In this document: one piece after another, positions 6,701 through 12,821 of the stretch
How the letters are laid out: each line of letters begins with the position of its first letter
Position numbering within the stretch: position 1 is the stretch's first letter
Source of the DNA: Chloroflexota bacterium
Lineage (GTDB): Bacteria > Chloroflexota > Limnocylindria > Limnocylindrales > CSP1-4
Length of the DNA: 18,680 nt
Assembly: GCA_021812735.1 (NCBI GenBank)
Contig: JAKAMV010000089.1
Span: 1-18,680, forward strand
Reading direction: 5' to 3'
Position numbers and translations under genes: made by a program
The notes under the pieces: model-generated
The model's input: the letters and a program-made list of their open reading frames with translations, nothing else
Database searches by the model: none
Told to the model about the DNA's origin: nothing

Positions 6701-9301
6701 GCCCAGCGCTACCAGCAGCACGAACACCATCAGCGGCAGGTAGAAGCTGATGCCGGCGTGGTGGAGGACGTCCTGGAACAGGAACGCGGACAGGCCCACT
6801 GCGGACAGGTAGGACAGCAGCACCGTGCCCACCAGGTACAGCGGCGCCACGATCGCGCGGAGCAGGAGCATCAGGACCAGGAAGATCCCGATCACGGTGA
6901 TGATGCCGACCCGCGTGAAGTCGCTGGACAGCACGGTCTGGACGTCGGCGAACTGCGCGGTGGGCCCCCCGAGGTAGGCCGTCGAGCCCGGACCGAACGA
7001 CGGCGCGGCGGCCGCCAGTGCGGTCTGGGCATTGCGGATCGTGGTGAACGCCGCCTCCGAGTACGGGTCGTCGGTCGTGACGACGTAGAACCTGGTGGCG
7101 CTGTGGTCGCGGGACACGAACGCGTTGACGGCGTCGGTGAGCTGCTGGGCGTTGTCGCCGCCGAGGCCCGCTGGGACGAAGATGTCGTCCGGGCGCGCCG
7201 CGAACACCGAGGCCAGGCCGTGGAACGCCGTGGGGATCGCCGCGAACGTCGTCTTCGCCTCGGTCTTGAGCTCGAGCGCGGACGGCGTGCCCGAGAGGCT
7301 CTGCGGGGTCAGCCGGGCATCGGGCCGGCTGTCGAAGTGGACCGCCAGCTGGTTCATGGCGCTGGCCGTGCTCACCGCGGCGGACGCCGTCGGCTTGGAG
7401 GCCAGCGAGGCCGCCGCCGTGACGGCGTCCCGGTAGGCGGTGAGCGGGCGGACCTCGGGATACGCCGCCGCCAGCTCGACCAGGTACTGGGACATCAGCG
7501 AGCTGTCGCTGCTGCCGCCGCCCGCTGCCGAGGCCGGGGCCGTGAGGGCCGCCGCGAGCGTGCGCAGCTGCGTGGCCACGACGCTCTGCCGCTTGACGCG
7601 CGCCACCAGGTCCAGCGCGTTGGTGATCGAGAGGCGGGCGGCGCGGTACTCGGCGCGGCCGGCCACGTCCGGGTAGGCGGCGCCCAGCGCCCCCACGTAG
7701 TTGAGCGCCTGGTCCAGGCCGTCGGTCAGCTTCGGGTCGAGCAGCGAGCTGCTCGACCCGCTCGCGGCGGCCGCGGACGACGACGATGAGGAGCCGGCGG
7801 TGAACGCGTCGCCGATGGTCCCGAGCTGGATCGACGGGCGGAAGCCGTCGGGCACCTTGCCGTTGCCGTCGGGCGTCACCAGGCTGGTCACCGACGACAC
7901 GCCTGCGCTGTGCTGGAGGTTGAGCACGGTGTCGCGCAGGCGGGACAGGTCGGCAGGCGCGAGCATGTCGCCCCAGCCGGTGGCGATGAGGCCCGTGGAC
8001 TGGACCAGCTTGCCCTTGCCCAGGTGCGCCGCGATGACGTCGAAGCCCTCGCGGGCGTCGGAGCTGGGCGGCAGCTCGGCCAGCGTGTCGAAGTTGGTCC
8101 TCATCTGCGGCACGTACATCGCCGGCAGCCCCAGGGCCGCTACCAGCGCGACCGCGACCAGGCCCGGATGCCGTGACACGGCCGCGGCCAGCCGGGCGAA
8201 GAAGCCGTCGGGCTCGCCCTCGTGGGCGGGCCGCGTGTGGAGCGGCCAGAACAGGTAGTGGCCGAAGATGCCGAGCAGCGCGGGCGCGAGGGTCAGGCCG
8301 GCGATCAGGGTCACCGCGATGGCGACTGCGAGTGCTGGCCCGGTGCTCTTGATCATCTCGAAGTCGCCGAACGCCATCGCGCCCAGGCCCACGATCACCG
8401 TGGCCGCGGAGGCGGAGATCACCGCCCCGATGCGCCGCACCGTGTCGCGCGAGGCGTCGTGCCAGTCCGTCCCCCCGCTGACCTCCTCGCGGAAGCGGCT
8501 GATCAGGAAGATCGCGTAGTCGGTCCCCACGCCGAACACCATCACCACCAGGAAGGTGTCGAGCAGCGAGGTGATCTTCCAGCCGGCGGCGGCGAGCAGG
8601 CCCAGCACCCCGCGCGAGACGACGTAGGCGCCGCCGATCGTGATCAGCGGGACCATGGCGGCGAGGGGCGCCCGGTAGATCAGCAGCAGGATGACGAGGA
8701 CGAGGGCCACGGTGACGGCCGTCGTGCTGTCGGTGCCGGCCTTGACCGCGGCGAGGTAGTCGCTGGTGATGCCTGCGGTGCCCGTGACGTGGACCGTCAG
8801 GCCTGACGGCACGGTGGCGTCGACGTGGGCGCGCAGGTCTGCGACGACCGTGGCGGCCTGGTCGCCGGCCGAGCTCACGTTGAGGTCCACGAGCAGCAGC
8901 TGGAGTTGGCCGTCCGAGCTCTTGAGCATCGAGGCGAGTTCGGGGCGCGAGGTGGCAGTCGCCGTGCCGGTGACGGCGCTCCGCAGTTCGGCGGGTGCGT
9001 CGCTGCTCGTGACCCACGACGCGGTGGCGTCGATGTAGACGAGGTCGGCGTCGGTGAGGCCCGAATCGCGTGAGAACGTCAGCGTTGCCGAGCTGGTGGA
9101 GGTGGAGCCCGGGAATGCCTGCTCGATGGCGTCGTTCGCCAGCATCGAGGGCGCGCTGGGCGGCAGGAAGGCGGACTGGTCGGACGCGGCCTTCCCGGCC
9201 AGCGACGGCGCGAGCCTGGCCGAGGCGACGATCGCCAGGATCCACGCCGCCACGATGAGGAAGCGCCATCGGTAGGTCTTCGAGCCGAGGGCTTCGAACA
9301 C
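3734..9301 (-). CDS. MMPL/RND-type transporter fused to a YhgE/Pip-type domain protein
   Basis: One open frame encodes 1855 residues. Residues 1-955 are a complete MMPL transporter: TM1 near 13-31, an extracytoplasmic domain, a TM bundle at about 190-350, a second extracytoplasmic domain at about 400-790 with a Ser/Ala-rich loop at 503-520, and a second TM bundle at about 798-950. Both proton-relay motifs are present: GTDYAIFLISRFREE (D261/Y262) and GSDYNIFLMSRVREE (D869/Y870). An Ala/Gly linker leads to a YhgE/Pip-like half: a TM at about 1021-1043, an N-terminal domain with VVNRDQGATV and SGSYAAVLTIPADFS, long Gly-containing heptads (about 1205-1600), and a five- or six-TM C-terminal bundle ending near FLPTSWAVDAVRAAI. 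MMPL proteins export lipids or drugs; YhgE-type proteins span the envelope. The start is a GTG at 9301 preceded by GGAGGAGAT with 5-nt spacing from GGAGG. Control by the divergent TetR is likely. The substrate is unknown. Confidence 0.9.
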   Translation of the reverse strand: MFEALGSKTYRWRFLIVAAWILAIVASARLAPSLAGKAASDQSAFLPPSAPSMLANDAIEQAFPGSTSTSSATLTFSRDSGLTDADLVYIDATASWVTSSDAPAELRSAVTGTATATSRPELASMLKSSDGQLQLLLVDLNVSSAGDQAATVVADLRAHVDATVPSGLTVHVTGTAGITSDYLAAVKAGTDSTTAVTVALVLVILLLIYRAPLAAMVPLITIGGAYVVSRGVLGLLAAAGWKITSLLDTFLVVMVFGVGTDYAIFLISRFREEVSGGTDWHDASRDTVRRIGAVISASAATVIVGLGAMAFGDFEMIKSTGPALAVAIAVTLIAGLTLAPALLGIFGHYLFWPLHTRPAHEGEPDGFFARLAAAVSRHPGLVAVALVAALGLPAMYVPQMRTNFDTLAELPPSSDAREGFDVIAAHLGKGKLVQSTGLIATGWGDMLAPADLSRLRDTVLNLQHSAGVSSVTSLVTPDGNGKVPDGFRPSIQLGTIGDAFTAGSSSSSSAAAASGSSSSLLDPKLTDGLDQALNYVGALGAAYPDVAGRAEYRAARLSITNALDLVARVKRQSVVATQLRTLAAALTAPASAAGGGSSDSSLMSQYLVELAAAYPEVRPLTAYRDAVTAAASLASKPTASAAVSTASAMNQLAVHFDSRPDARLTPQSLSGTPSALELKTEAKTTFAAIPTAFHGLASVFAARPDDIFVPAGLGGDNAQQLTDAVNAFVSRDHSATRFYVVTTDDPYSEAAFTTIRNAQTALAAAAPSFGPGSTAYLGGPTAQFADVQTVLSSDFTRVGIITVIGIFLVLMLLLRAIVAPLYLVGTVLLSYLSAVGLSAFLFQDVLHHAGISFYLPLMVFVLLVALGSDYNIFLMSRVREESETRPIHDGIRIASGRTGAVITSAGLILAGTFGSMATAPLVVLFQVGVAVAIGVLIDTFVVRSVLVPAITTLAGERAWWPSGTRLGSLVPAAATAAGEPGLGDTALAAATADAGAEALTGAEPGLGRPAATGRRRSPVRAAVALGLAVLVPVTLAGLVMWAWQPRAGAVTVQAAVVNRDQGATVTAGDGTAQTLALGKEVGDGLVANGASGPGAGGSAESSVAWTATDAQAAADGLASGSYAAVLTIPADFSRTIAEIRAGTSGNTPSATLQLQTGPGGGNVATAVARSVSDAITAAATRDATASYVEDVLLAVSTAQARVTSSAASAKDVASNASTLADNASGVSSVSGQLVTGLGQMASGASSSISGAQQLASGTASLAGGAEQLSSGASSLASGVHRTASGASSLAGGASSLSDGLDKLNGQTQGLPDQVSQLAVGASALAQGASQSAAGADSLASGLQTLAASTDGLGGQVQALDAAMASLAMGAHDLAAGAGQAAAASAGVSSGAAGLSSGVDAYSGTLDGIAATCVAQGGGPAVCGALTTLAAGSSTLRTSAATLAAGASAADAAAASVASGAAAASTGASQLHAGLSPLVASGPAIQSGIAQSAAGATSLAAGVAQLSSGASQLAGGTQQLAAGMPQLADGVGQLSSGASDLSSGASSLSNGMTALASAADKLASGAEQTAGGAAQIASGTKTAAGSAGQLSDAVNQALDGARIVQAETGQLAADGKSLSGDAATVSSALTSAAGSMPVDGTADRTQVAARVADPVSVETASTAGVAPGIAPLAMAVALWLGALAALLAVPALGRDRRRWWAGPAGAVALAAGVGVVAAALMVAGVRLGVGLDAARLPLLLGVSLLAAVAFSTVLGALVAAFGVRGWVAGLLLTGLGIAASGYPFGVEALPGPLAFARPFLPTSWAVDAVRAAIESPSSPVAVDAAALGVWLIVGALVVVAISVGARSRGETKPATA
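4496..4813 (-). repeat. 21-nt periodic coding repeats (15 heptads)
   Basis: Residues about 1497-1602 of the fusion protein form consecutive heptads such as QLSSGAS, QLAGGTQ, QLAAGMP, QLADGVG and DLSSGAS, with hydrophobic residue at position 2 and Gly usually at position 5. The DNA is therefore repetitive at 21 nt. This is protein-level periodicity as known in YhgE/Pip proteins, not a separate element. Confidence 0.7.
5384..5554 (-). repeat. 21-nt periodic coding repeats (8 heptads)
   Basis: Residues about 1250-1306 repeat as QLASGTA, SLAGGAE, QLSSGAS, SLASGVH, RTASGAS, SLAGGAS, SLSDGLD. They have the same heptad register as the second block and are separated from it by a less regular Ala-rich region that contains two Cys (TCVAQGGGPAVCG). 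Confidence 0.7.
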
Positions 9302-9380
9302 GATCTCCTCCAGAGGCCGGCCACCGACGGGCCGACCTGCACTGGGTGCGTCGGGGTTGCGGCGGGCAGTGCCGCTCCGG

Positions 9381-9387
9381 TAGGATA
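9381..9387. promoter_or_regulatory. Overlapping divergent -10 boxes (tetR / MMPL-YhgE)
   Basis: The seven bases TAGGATA read TAGGAT on the plus strand and TATCCT on the minus strand. The plus box would start transcription near 9393 for tetR. The minus box would start near 9375, giving about a 75-nt leader with the ribosome-binding site for the transporter. This is a sequence-based call; no -35 is obvious on either strand. Confidence 0.4.
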
Positions 9388-9393
9388 CGAAGA

Positions 9394-9439
9394 TGTATTG
9401 AATACGTCAATGTATCGAATACACAACCGTATCGAGGAT
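9394..9439. promoter_or_regulatory. Operator-like direct repeats at 17-bp period over the tetR start
   Basis: Three 12-bp units begin at 9394, 9411 and 9428: TGTATTGAATAC, TGTATCGAATAC and CGTATCGAGGAT. The first contains the palindrome GTATTGAATAC (5-1-5) and the second TGTATCGAATACA (5-3-5). They cover the expected tetR transcription start and first codons, as expected for autoregulation and shared repression of the divergent transporter gene. Confidence 0.5.
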
Positions 9440-10102
9440 CCCGACGCCGTGGCCGAGGTCAAAGAGCACGGGCGGACCGCCCGTCGTGACGCTACCCGGG
9501 AGCGCGTGCTGGACGCAGCGCGCGAGGTGTTCGCGGAGAAGGGCGTCTTCGGCGGGTCCGTCGAGGAGATCTGCGAGCGGGCCGGGTTCACCCGCGGCGC
9601 GTTCTACTCCAACTTCGCGGACAAGGACGATGCGCTCCGGGCGCTCGTCGAGCGCGAGCAGGGCCGCCTCCTCGCCCACCTGGACGCGAGCCTCGACGCG
9701 GTGGACGAGGCGATCGAGGCCGCGCCCGACCTCGAGTCGGTGCTCCACTCGATCGTCGACCGGATCCTGCGCTCGGTGCCGGTGGACCGGCAGCTGATGC
9801 TGATCACCTCGGAGCTCGAGATCCACGCGATCCGGCGGCCGGACATGCCGCGGCGCCTGCTCGACGTGAACGCGCGGTTCCGCGAGCGCATCGGCGGCTA
9901 CATCTCGAGCGCGATGGAGCGCCACGGCCGGGAGCTCCTCGTGCCCGCGGCCGACGTCACGGACACCATGTTCGCGGTCGTCGAGCGCAGCTACCGGCGG
10001 GCGCTGCTGGGCGGCCAGGGAGGCGACCCCGACGCGCTCGCCAGCGCCGTGCTGCCCGGGATCCTGCTGGCCTTCTCGCGCCCGGTCGCCCAGGGCGGCT
10101 GA
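9410..10102 (+). CDS. TetR/AcrR family transcriptional regulator
   Basis: A 230-residue regulator. The N-terminal TetR HTH domain is clear: RRDATRERVLDAAREVFAEK (about 25-44) followed by the recognition region VEEICERAGFTRGAFYSNFA (51-70) and DKDDALRALVE. The remaining residues form the helical ligand-binding/dimerisation domain with no family-specific motif I can name. No ribosome-binding site exists. I use the ATG at 9410; a TTG at 9398 in the same frame would add four residues, and an ATG at 9393 meets a stop two codons later. The gene is divergent from the MMPL-YhgE gene and shares its promoter and repeat operator, so local repression of that transporter and of itself is the likely role. 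The ligand is unknown. Confidence 0.88.
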   Translation: MYRIHNRIEDPDAVAEVKEHGRTARRDATRERVLDAAREVFAEKGVFGGSVEEICERAGFTRGAFYSNFADKDDALRALVEREQGRLLAHLDASLDAVDEAIEAAPDLESVLHSIVDRILRSVPVDRQLMLITSELEIHAIRRPDMPRRLLDVNARFRERIGGYISSAMERHGRELLVPAADVTDTMFAVVERSYRRALLGGQGGDPDALASAVLPGILLAFSRPVAQGG

Positions 10103-10428
10103 CGGGGAAGTTCAGCTGGGGCGTATCAGGGATCGCACCCGCCGACGACGAGCCCCGAGGCGCCCGCCCAGCGGGCGACCCGCAGGGCGTTCCCGCCCAG
10201 CGGTCATCCGGATGCACGTGACCGCCGGGCGGTCAGCTCAGCGCGCGAGGAGGCCCGAATCGGCCCCTTGTGCCCGGGTCCATGCATCAGCCTGCCCGCC
10301 CAGCGGGCACGTGCGCAGGGACGCCCGCTATGCGGGCAGCGCCGGACGGCAGCCATCCCCAAGCCAGTTGGGCCGCGCGATCCACTCAGCCCTCATCCGG
10401 CGTCGCCGAGGATCCACGACAACCGCGC
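10103..10428. other. Intergenic region, no gene seen
   Basis: About 325 nt after tetR without a credible coding frame. Its main content is the hairpin cluster at 10161-10337. The plus-strand open frame that crosses it reads Arg/Pro/Ala-rich, low-complexity protein and is not supported. Confidence 0.6.
10161..10337. repeat. Cluster of five short GC hairpins
   Basis: Four share the pattern CCGC-NNN-GCGG: CGCCCGC-CCA-GCGGGCG at 10161-10177, CCGC-CCA-GCGG at 10193-10203, TGCCCGC-CCA-GCGGGCA at 10293-10309, and GCCCGC-TAT-GCGGGC at 10323-10337. A fifth, TGACCGCCGGGCGGTCA at 10219-10235, is a perfect palindrome with a 1-nt centre. The reuse of the CCA loop argues for copies of one unit. Confidence 0.55.
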
Positions 10429-10671
10429 TCAGGCGGGCGTCACAGAGACGCGGGTGGCGCCGCCGCTGATCGCGATCTCGTAGCGGTCCACCGCGTCGTC
10501 GGCACCACTCGAAGCAATCTTGCCGCCACTCCACGCCTGCACCCCGTCAAGGCTCGCCGACCGGTAGCCGCCGCTGACGGCCATCCGCACCGCGGCGCCG
10601 GCTGGCCGCGTGATGGAGAGGTCGTGGGCGCCGCCGGAGACCCGGATCGGCACGACGCCGACGGGGTTGCC
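10429..10671 (-). pseudogene. C-terminal remnant of a beta-rich hypothetical protein
   Basis: The minus-strand frame reads GNPVGVVPIRVSGGAHDLSI, then RPAGAAVRMAVSGGYRSASL and further to DRYEIAISGGATRVSVTPA and a stop at 10429-10431. The repeating SGGA strands and charged tail resemble the C-terminal beta-sheet end of small hypothetical proteins found in actinobacterial-type genomes; I cannot name the family. Homology-looking sequence stops abruptly near 10671, where the opposite strand begins to read as a permease end. A GTG at 10651-10653 could start a 74-residue product but has no ribosome-binding site. I read it as a 5'-truncated gene. Confidence 0.45.
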
Positions 10672-10820
10672 CCTTCTACCACGCGGTGCTGGCGATCCGG
10701 GCGCTGTTCAACGCCCAGTTCTCCAGCCCGGACGTGGCTTGGGGGGTCGGCGTGCTGGCCCTGTCGGCCATGGTCTCGATCGCGATCGCGTCGCGGACCT
10801 TCAACCGCGCGACGGCCTGA
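10668..10820 (+). pseudogene. C-terminal remnant of an ABC-2-type permease
   Basis: From 10674 the frame reads FYHAVLAIRALFNAQFSSPD, then a hydrophobic segment VAWGVGVLALSAMVSIAIAS and the ending RTFNRATA with a TGA at 10818. A last membrane span preceded by an FYHAV-type loop and followed by a short basic tail is how many ABC-2 permeases end. There is no start codon or body upstream, because the opposite-strand remnant begins there. Only about 50 residues remain, so it is a fragment. The family assignment is moderate. Confidence 0.4.
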
Positions 10821-10899
10821 GTCCCGGGGCCTGGTGCGCCGGTGGCGGCCTCGACCCGCCTGCACGGGCGTCGCTCCGGACGGTTGGCCCGGTGCCGCC

Positions 10900-11352
10900 A
10901 GCCCGCAGCTCCAGATCGCCGAGGACGCGGCGCGCGCCCTCGACACCGGCACCGCCCCGGCGGCCGTCGCGGGCCCATCCACGGTCGACGTCGGGCGGAG
11001 CCTGGCGCCGTTCATCGTCGTCTTCGACGAGACGGGGAGGCCGCTCGCGTCGAGCGGGCATCTGGACGGAGCCGAGCCGACCCCGCCCAAGGGCGTGCTC
11101 GACCATGCCGCCGCCGGTCAGCCCAACCGCCTGACGTGGCAGCCGGCGGACGGCGTGCGGATCGCCACGGTGACCGCGAGATGGCGCGGCGGGACGGTGA
11201 TGGCCGGACGCTCTCTGCGCGAGGTGGAGCGGCTCGAGGACCGGGCCCTGCTGGCGACGGGCGCCGGCATGGCGGCAACCCTCCTCGCGTTGGCGGCCTC
11301 CTGCCTCGCCGTGGCGTGGCTCGCGGGGGTCTGGGCGCCCCGACCGGCCTGA
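10900..11352 (+). pseudogene. N-terminally truncated membrane-anchored hypothetical protein
   Basis: From 10900 the frame reads SPQLQIAEDAARALDTGTAP, includes SLAPFIVVFDETGRPLASSG, RLTWQPADGVRIATVTARW, the segment VMAGRSLREVERLEDRALL, and ends in one membrane helix (about GAGMAATLLALAASCLAVAWLAG without interruption in the gene). This looks like an extracytoplasmic sensor-like domain flanked by membrane helices, in which the N-terminal helix is missing. A GTG at 10834 could start a product, but residues before SPQLQ are Arg/Pro-rich and unlike the rest, and no ribosome-binding site is present. I infer that a deletion removed the 5' end. It could still be expressed as a shorter protein. Confidence 0.45.
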
Positions 11353-11388
11353 CGGGCGCCGACGTGCAACCGGGAGGCGCCGGGTACG

Positions 11389-11394
11389 GTTAAT
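11389..11394 (+). promoter_or_regulatory. Candidate -10 box for the EamA gene
   Basis: GTTAAT lies 6 nt before the ATG at 11401, in the leaderless geometry seen at other genes here; an overlapping TACGGT (11385-11390) is an alternative. No ribosome-binding site is adjacent to the ATG. Confidence 0.35.
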
Positions 11395-11400
11395 GGCCAC

Positions 11401-12348
11401 ATGCCGACCTCGCTGCGCTCCGTGCCCTGGCCCTGGTGGTTCTTCGTCCTCGGCCTGATCTGGGGTTGCTCCTTCCTGTTCATCAAGCTCGGCCTCGAGG
11501 CCCTCACGCCGGTGGGGGTGGCCTTCGGCCGGCTGACGATCGGCTCGGTCACCCTGCTGCTCGTGGCGCGCGCCACGGGGACGCCCCTGCCGAGGGCCCG
11601 GCGCACCTGGGGCTACCTCGCGCTGGTGGCCCTGCTGTTCTGCTCGATCCCGTTCACGCTGTTCGCGTGGGGCGAGACGCAGATCTCCTCGATCCTGGCC
11701 GGGATCATCAACGCCTGCACCCCGCTGGCCACGCTCGTGATCGCGCTGCTGGCGTTCCCGGAGGAGCGGCCGACGCGCGAGCGCGTCGTGGGCCTCGGCG
11801 TCGGCTTCGTCGGGGTGCTGATCGTGGTGGGCGTCTGGGACGGCCTTGCGGGCAACGAGCTGCTGGGCGTGCTCACCTGTATCGGCGCCATCACATGCTA
11901 CGGCCTGGCGTTCCCGCTCACCCGTCGGCACCTCGTCAACACCGGCGACGGGCCGATCGCCATCGCGGCCGGCCAGGTCACGCTCGCCGCCCTGTTCCTC
12001 GTGCCGGTGGTCTTGGTGGAGACAGCGCTGGGCAGCCCGGTCGTGACCGGCCCGCCCTCGACGGCCACGATCCTCGGGATGGTGGCGCTGGGCGGCCTCG
12101 GCTCGGGCATCGCCTACGTGCTCAACACGCACATCGTTGGCGTCGCCGGCGGGACGGTGGCGAGCTCGGTGACGTACGTGACGCCGCTGGTCTCGGTGGC
12201 CGCCGGGGCGCTGGTGCTGGCGGAGTCGCTCAACTGGCACGAGCCGGTGGGCGGCGCGGTCGTGCTCCTGGGCGTCGCCGTCAGCCAGGGGCGGATCCCG
12301 CTGCCCGCGGTCCTCCGGGCGCGGCGCGTCGAGCGCGAGGCGGTGTAG
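11401..12348 (+). CDS. EamA/DMT superfamily transporter
   Basis: A 315-residue polytopic membrane protein with two tandem EamA domains, about ten helices in all, as usual for the drug/metabolite transporter family. The first repeat begins WWFFVLGLIWGCSFLFIKLG and the second near LGVLTCIGAITCYGLAFPL; both carry the typical small-residue, aromatic-rich first helix. TPVGVAFGRLTIG and SILAGIINACTPLATLVIAL are standard first-half segments, and SSVTYVTPLVSVAAGALVLA with WHEPVGGAVVLLGVAVS closes the second. It would export a metabolite or amino acid across the cytoplasmic membrane; the substrate cannot be inferred. The ATG at 11401 follows a -10-like box by 6 nt. It is not obviously co-transcribed with its neighbours. 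Confidence 0.88.
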   Translation: MPTSLRSVPWPWWFFVLGLIWGCSFLFIKLGLEALTPVGVAFGRLTIGSVTLLLVARATGTPLPRARRTWGYLALVALLFCSIPFTLFAWGETQISSILAGIINACTPLATLVIALLAFPEERPTRERVVGLGVGFVGVLIVVGVWDGLAGNELLGVLTCIGAITCYGLAFPLTRRHLVNTGDGPIAIAAGQVTLAALFLVPVVLVETALGSPVVTGPPSTATILGMVALGGLGSGIAYVLNTHIVGVAGGTVASSVTYVTPLVSVAAGALVLAESLNWHEPVGGAVVLLGVAVSQGRIPLPAVLRARRVEREAV

Positions 12349-12679
12349 GCGTCGGCCTCGAGCCGGCCCCGAGGAGTGCCGGACGATGAGCTCGCCCCGG
12401 AGCAGCGGTCCCCGGTCCGTCTTGGCCCGGGCACCGACTCCTCGTCGGTCTCAGGCGCGGGCAGCGGGACGGGCGTCTCAGGCATCGGGGCACCCCGCCG
12501 CCCCCCGCGAGCCGAACCAGTCGCGCCAGGTTCGTCGGCGCCGACACAAGGTCCGCTGTCCGCGCGATGTCCGTCCCGTCCCGGCCTGTGGGTCTGCCAG
12601 CAACGCCAAGGGTAGGCGTGACAGGGATCGCGGTCACCCCCGAGAACGCAGCGACTGAAGACGCGGTGGCGCTGTCATG
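12349..12679. other. Intergenic region, no gene seen
   Basis: About 330 nt between the EamA stop and the two-hairpin element. Frames here are Pro/Arg/Ser-rich on both strands without recognisable motifs. A weak CCTCG/CGAGG stem soon after the EamA stop could help termination. I see nothing else. Confidence 0.55.
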
Positions 12680-12773
12680 CGATTCCAAGAATCGGAGCGG
12701 AGACTACGAGTCACCTCCTCCCCTCTCACGAACGAGGCCTCGGGCGATCCGACCACCGAGGCCTCGCTTCGTG
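12680..12773 (+). ncRNA. Two-hairpin anti-SD element, copy A
   Basis: Order on the plus strand: hairpin 1 (CGATTC-CAA-GAATCG, 12680-12694), a 17-nt linker, CACCTCCTC (12712-12720, identical to the bacterial 16S anti-Shine-Dalgarno core CACCTCCT), a pyrimidine-rich spacer, then a long stem. The long stem pairs CACGAA (12727-12732) with TTCGTG (12768-12773) and GAGGCCTCGG (12734-12743) with CCGAGGCCTC (12756-12765). The same order, spacing and much sequence recur at 15162-15248. It lies upstream of the marR promoter. I propose a small RNA or an intergenic repeat; strand and function are inferred, and I know of no named family that it matches. Confidence 0.45.
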
Positions 12774-12788
12774 CCTGGCGGCGACTTA

Positions 12789-12821
12789 CTCCCATGGACC
12801 GTACAATCCACTCCATGGGAG
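12789..12821. promoter_or_regulatory. Perfect 9-bp inverted repeat over the marR promoter (operator)
   Basis: CTCCCATGG (12789-12797) and CCATGGGAG (12813-12821) are exact inverted repeats with a 15-bp spacer containing the -10 box. The right arm includes the marR start codon. A dimeric regulator bound here would block transcription; MarR autorepression is the natural inference. Confidence 0.55.
12802..12807 (+). promoter_or_regulatory. -10 box for leaderless marR-MFS transcript
   Basis: TACAAT lies 7 nt before the ATG at 12815, identical in box and spacing to the thiolase promoter. It sits inside the operator dyad. Confidence 0.5.

Noticed and set aside
6654..9410. A 918-codon minus-strand frame overlapping the MMPL half
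   Set aside because: It is a +1/-1 shadow of the MMPL gene, Arg/Pro-rich, with no membrane or domain signature.
10270..11352. A single 360-residue gene across the remnant tract
   Set aside because: Only the part from about 10900 reads as protein; the earlier part is Arg/Pro-rich and runs over the minus-strand remnant and the permease tail in other frames.
12376..12658. Short open frames between the EamA gene and the two-hairpin element
   Set aside because: No ribosome-binding site, no recognisable motif, and Pro/Ser/Arg-rich composition typical of spurious frames here.
12677..12814. Upstream extension of the marR frame
   Set aside because: It would translate the two-hairpin element, the operator and the -10 box, and MarR proteins normally begin close to the 12815 start.
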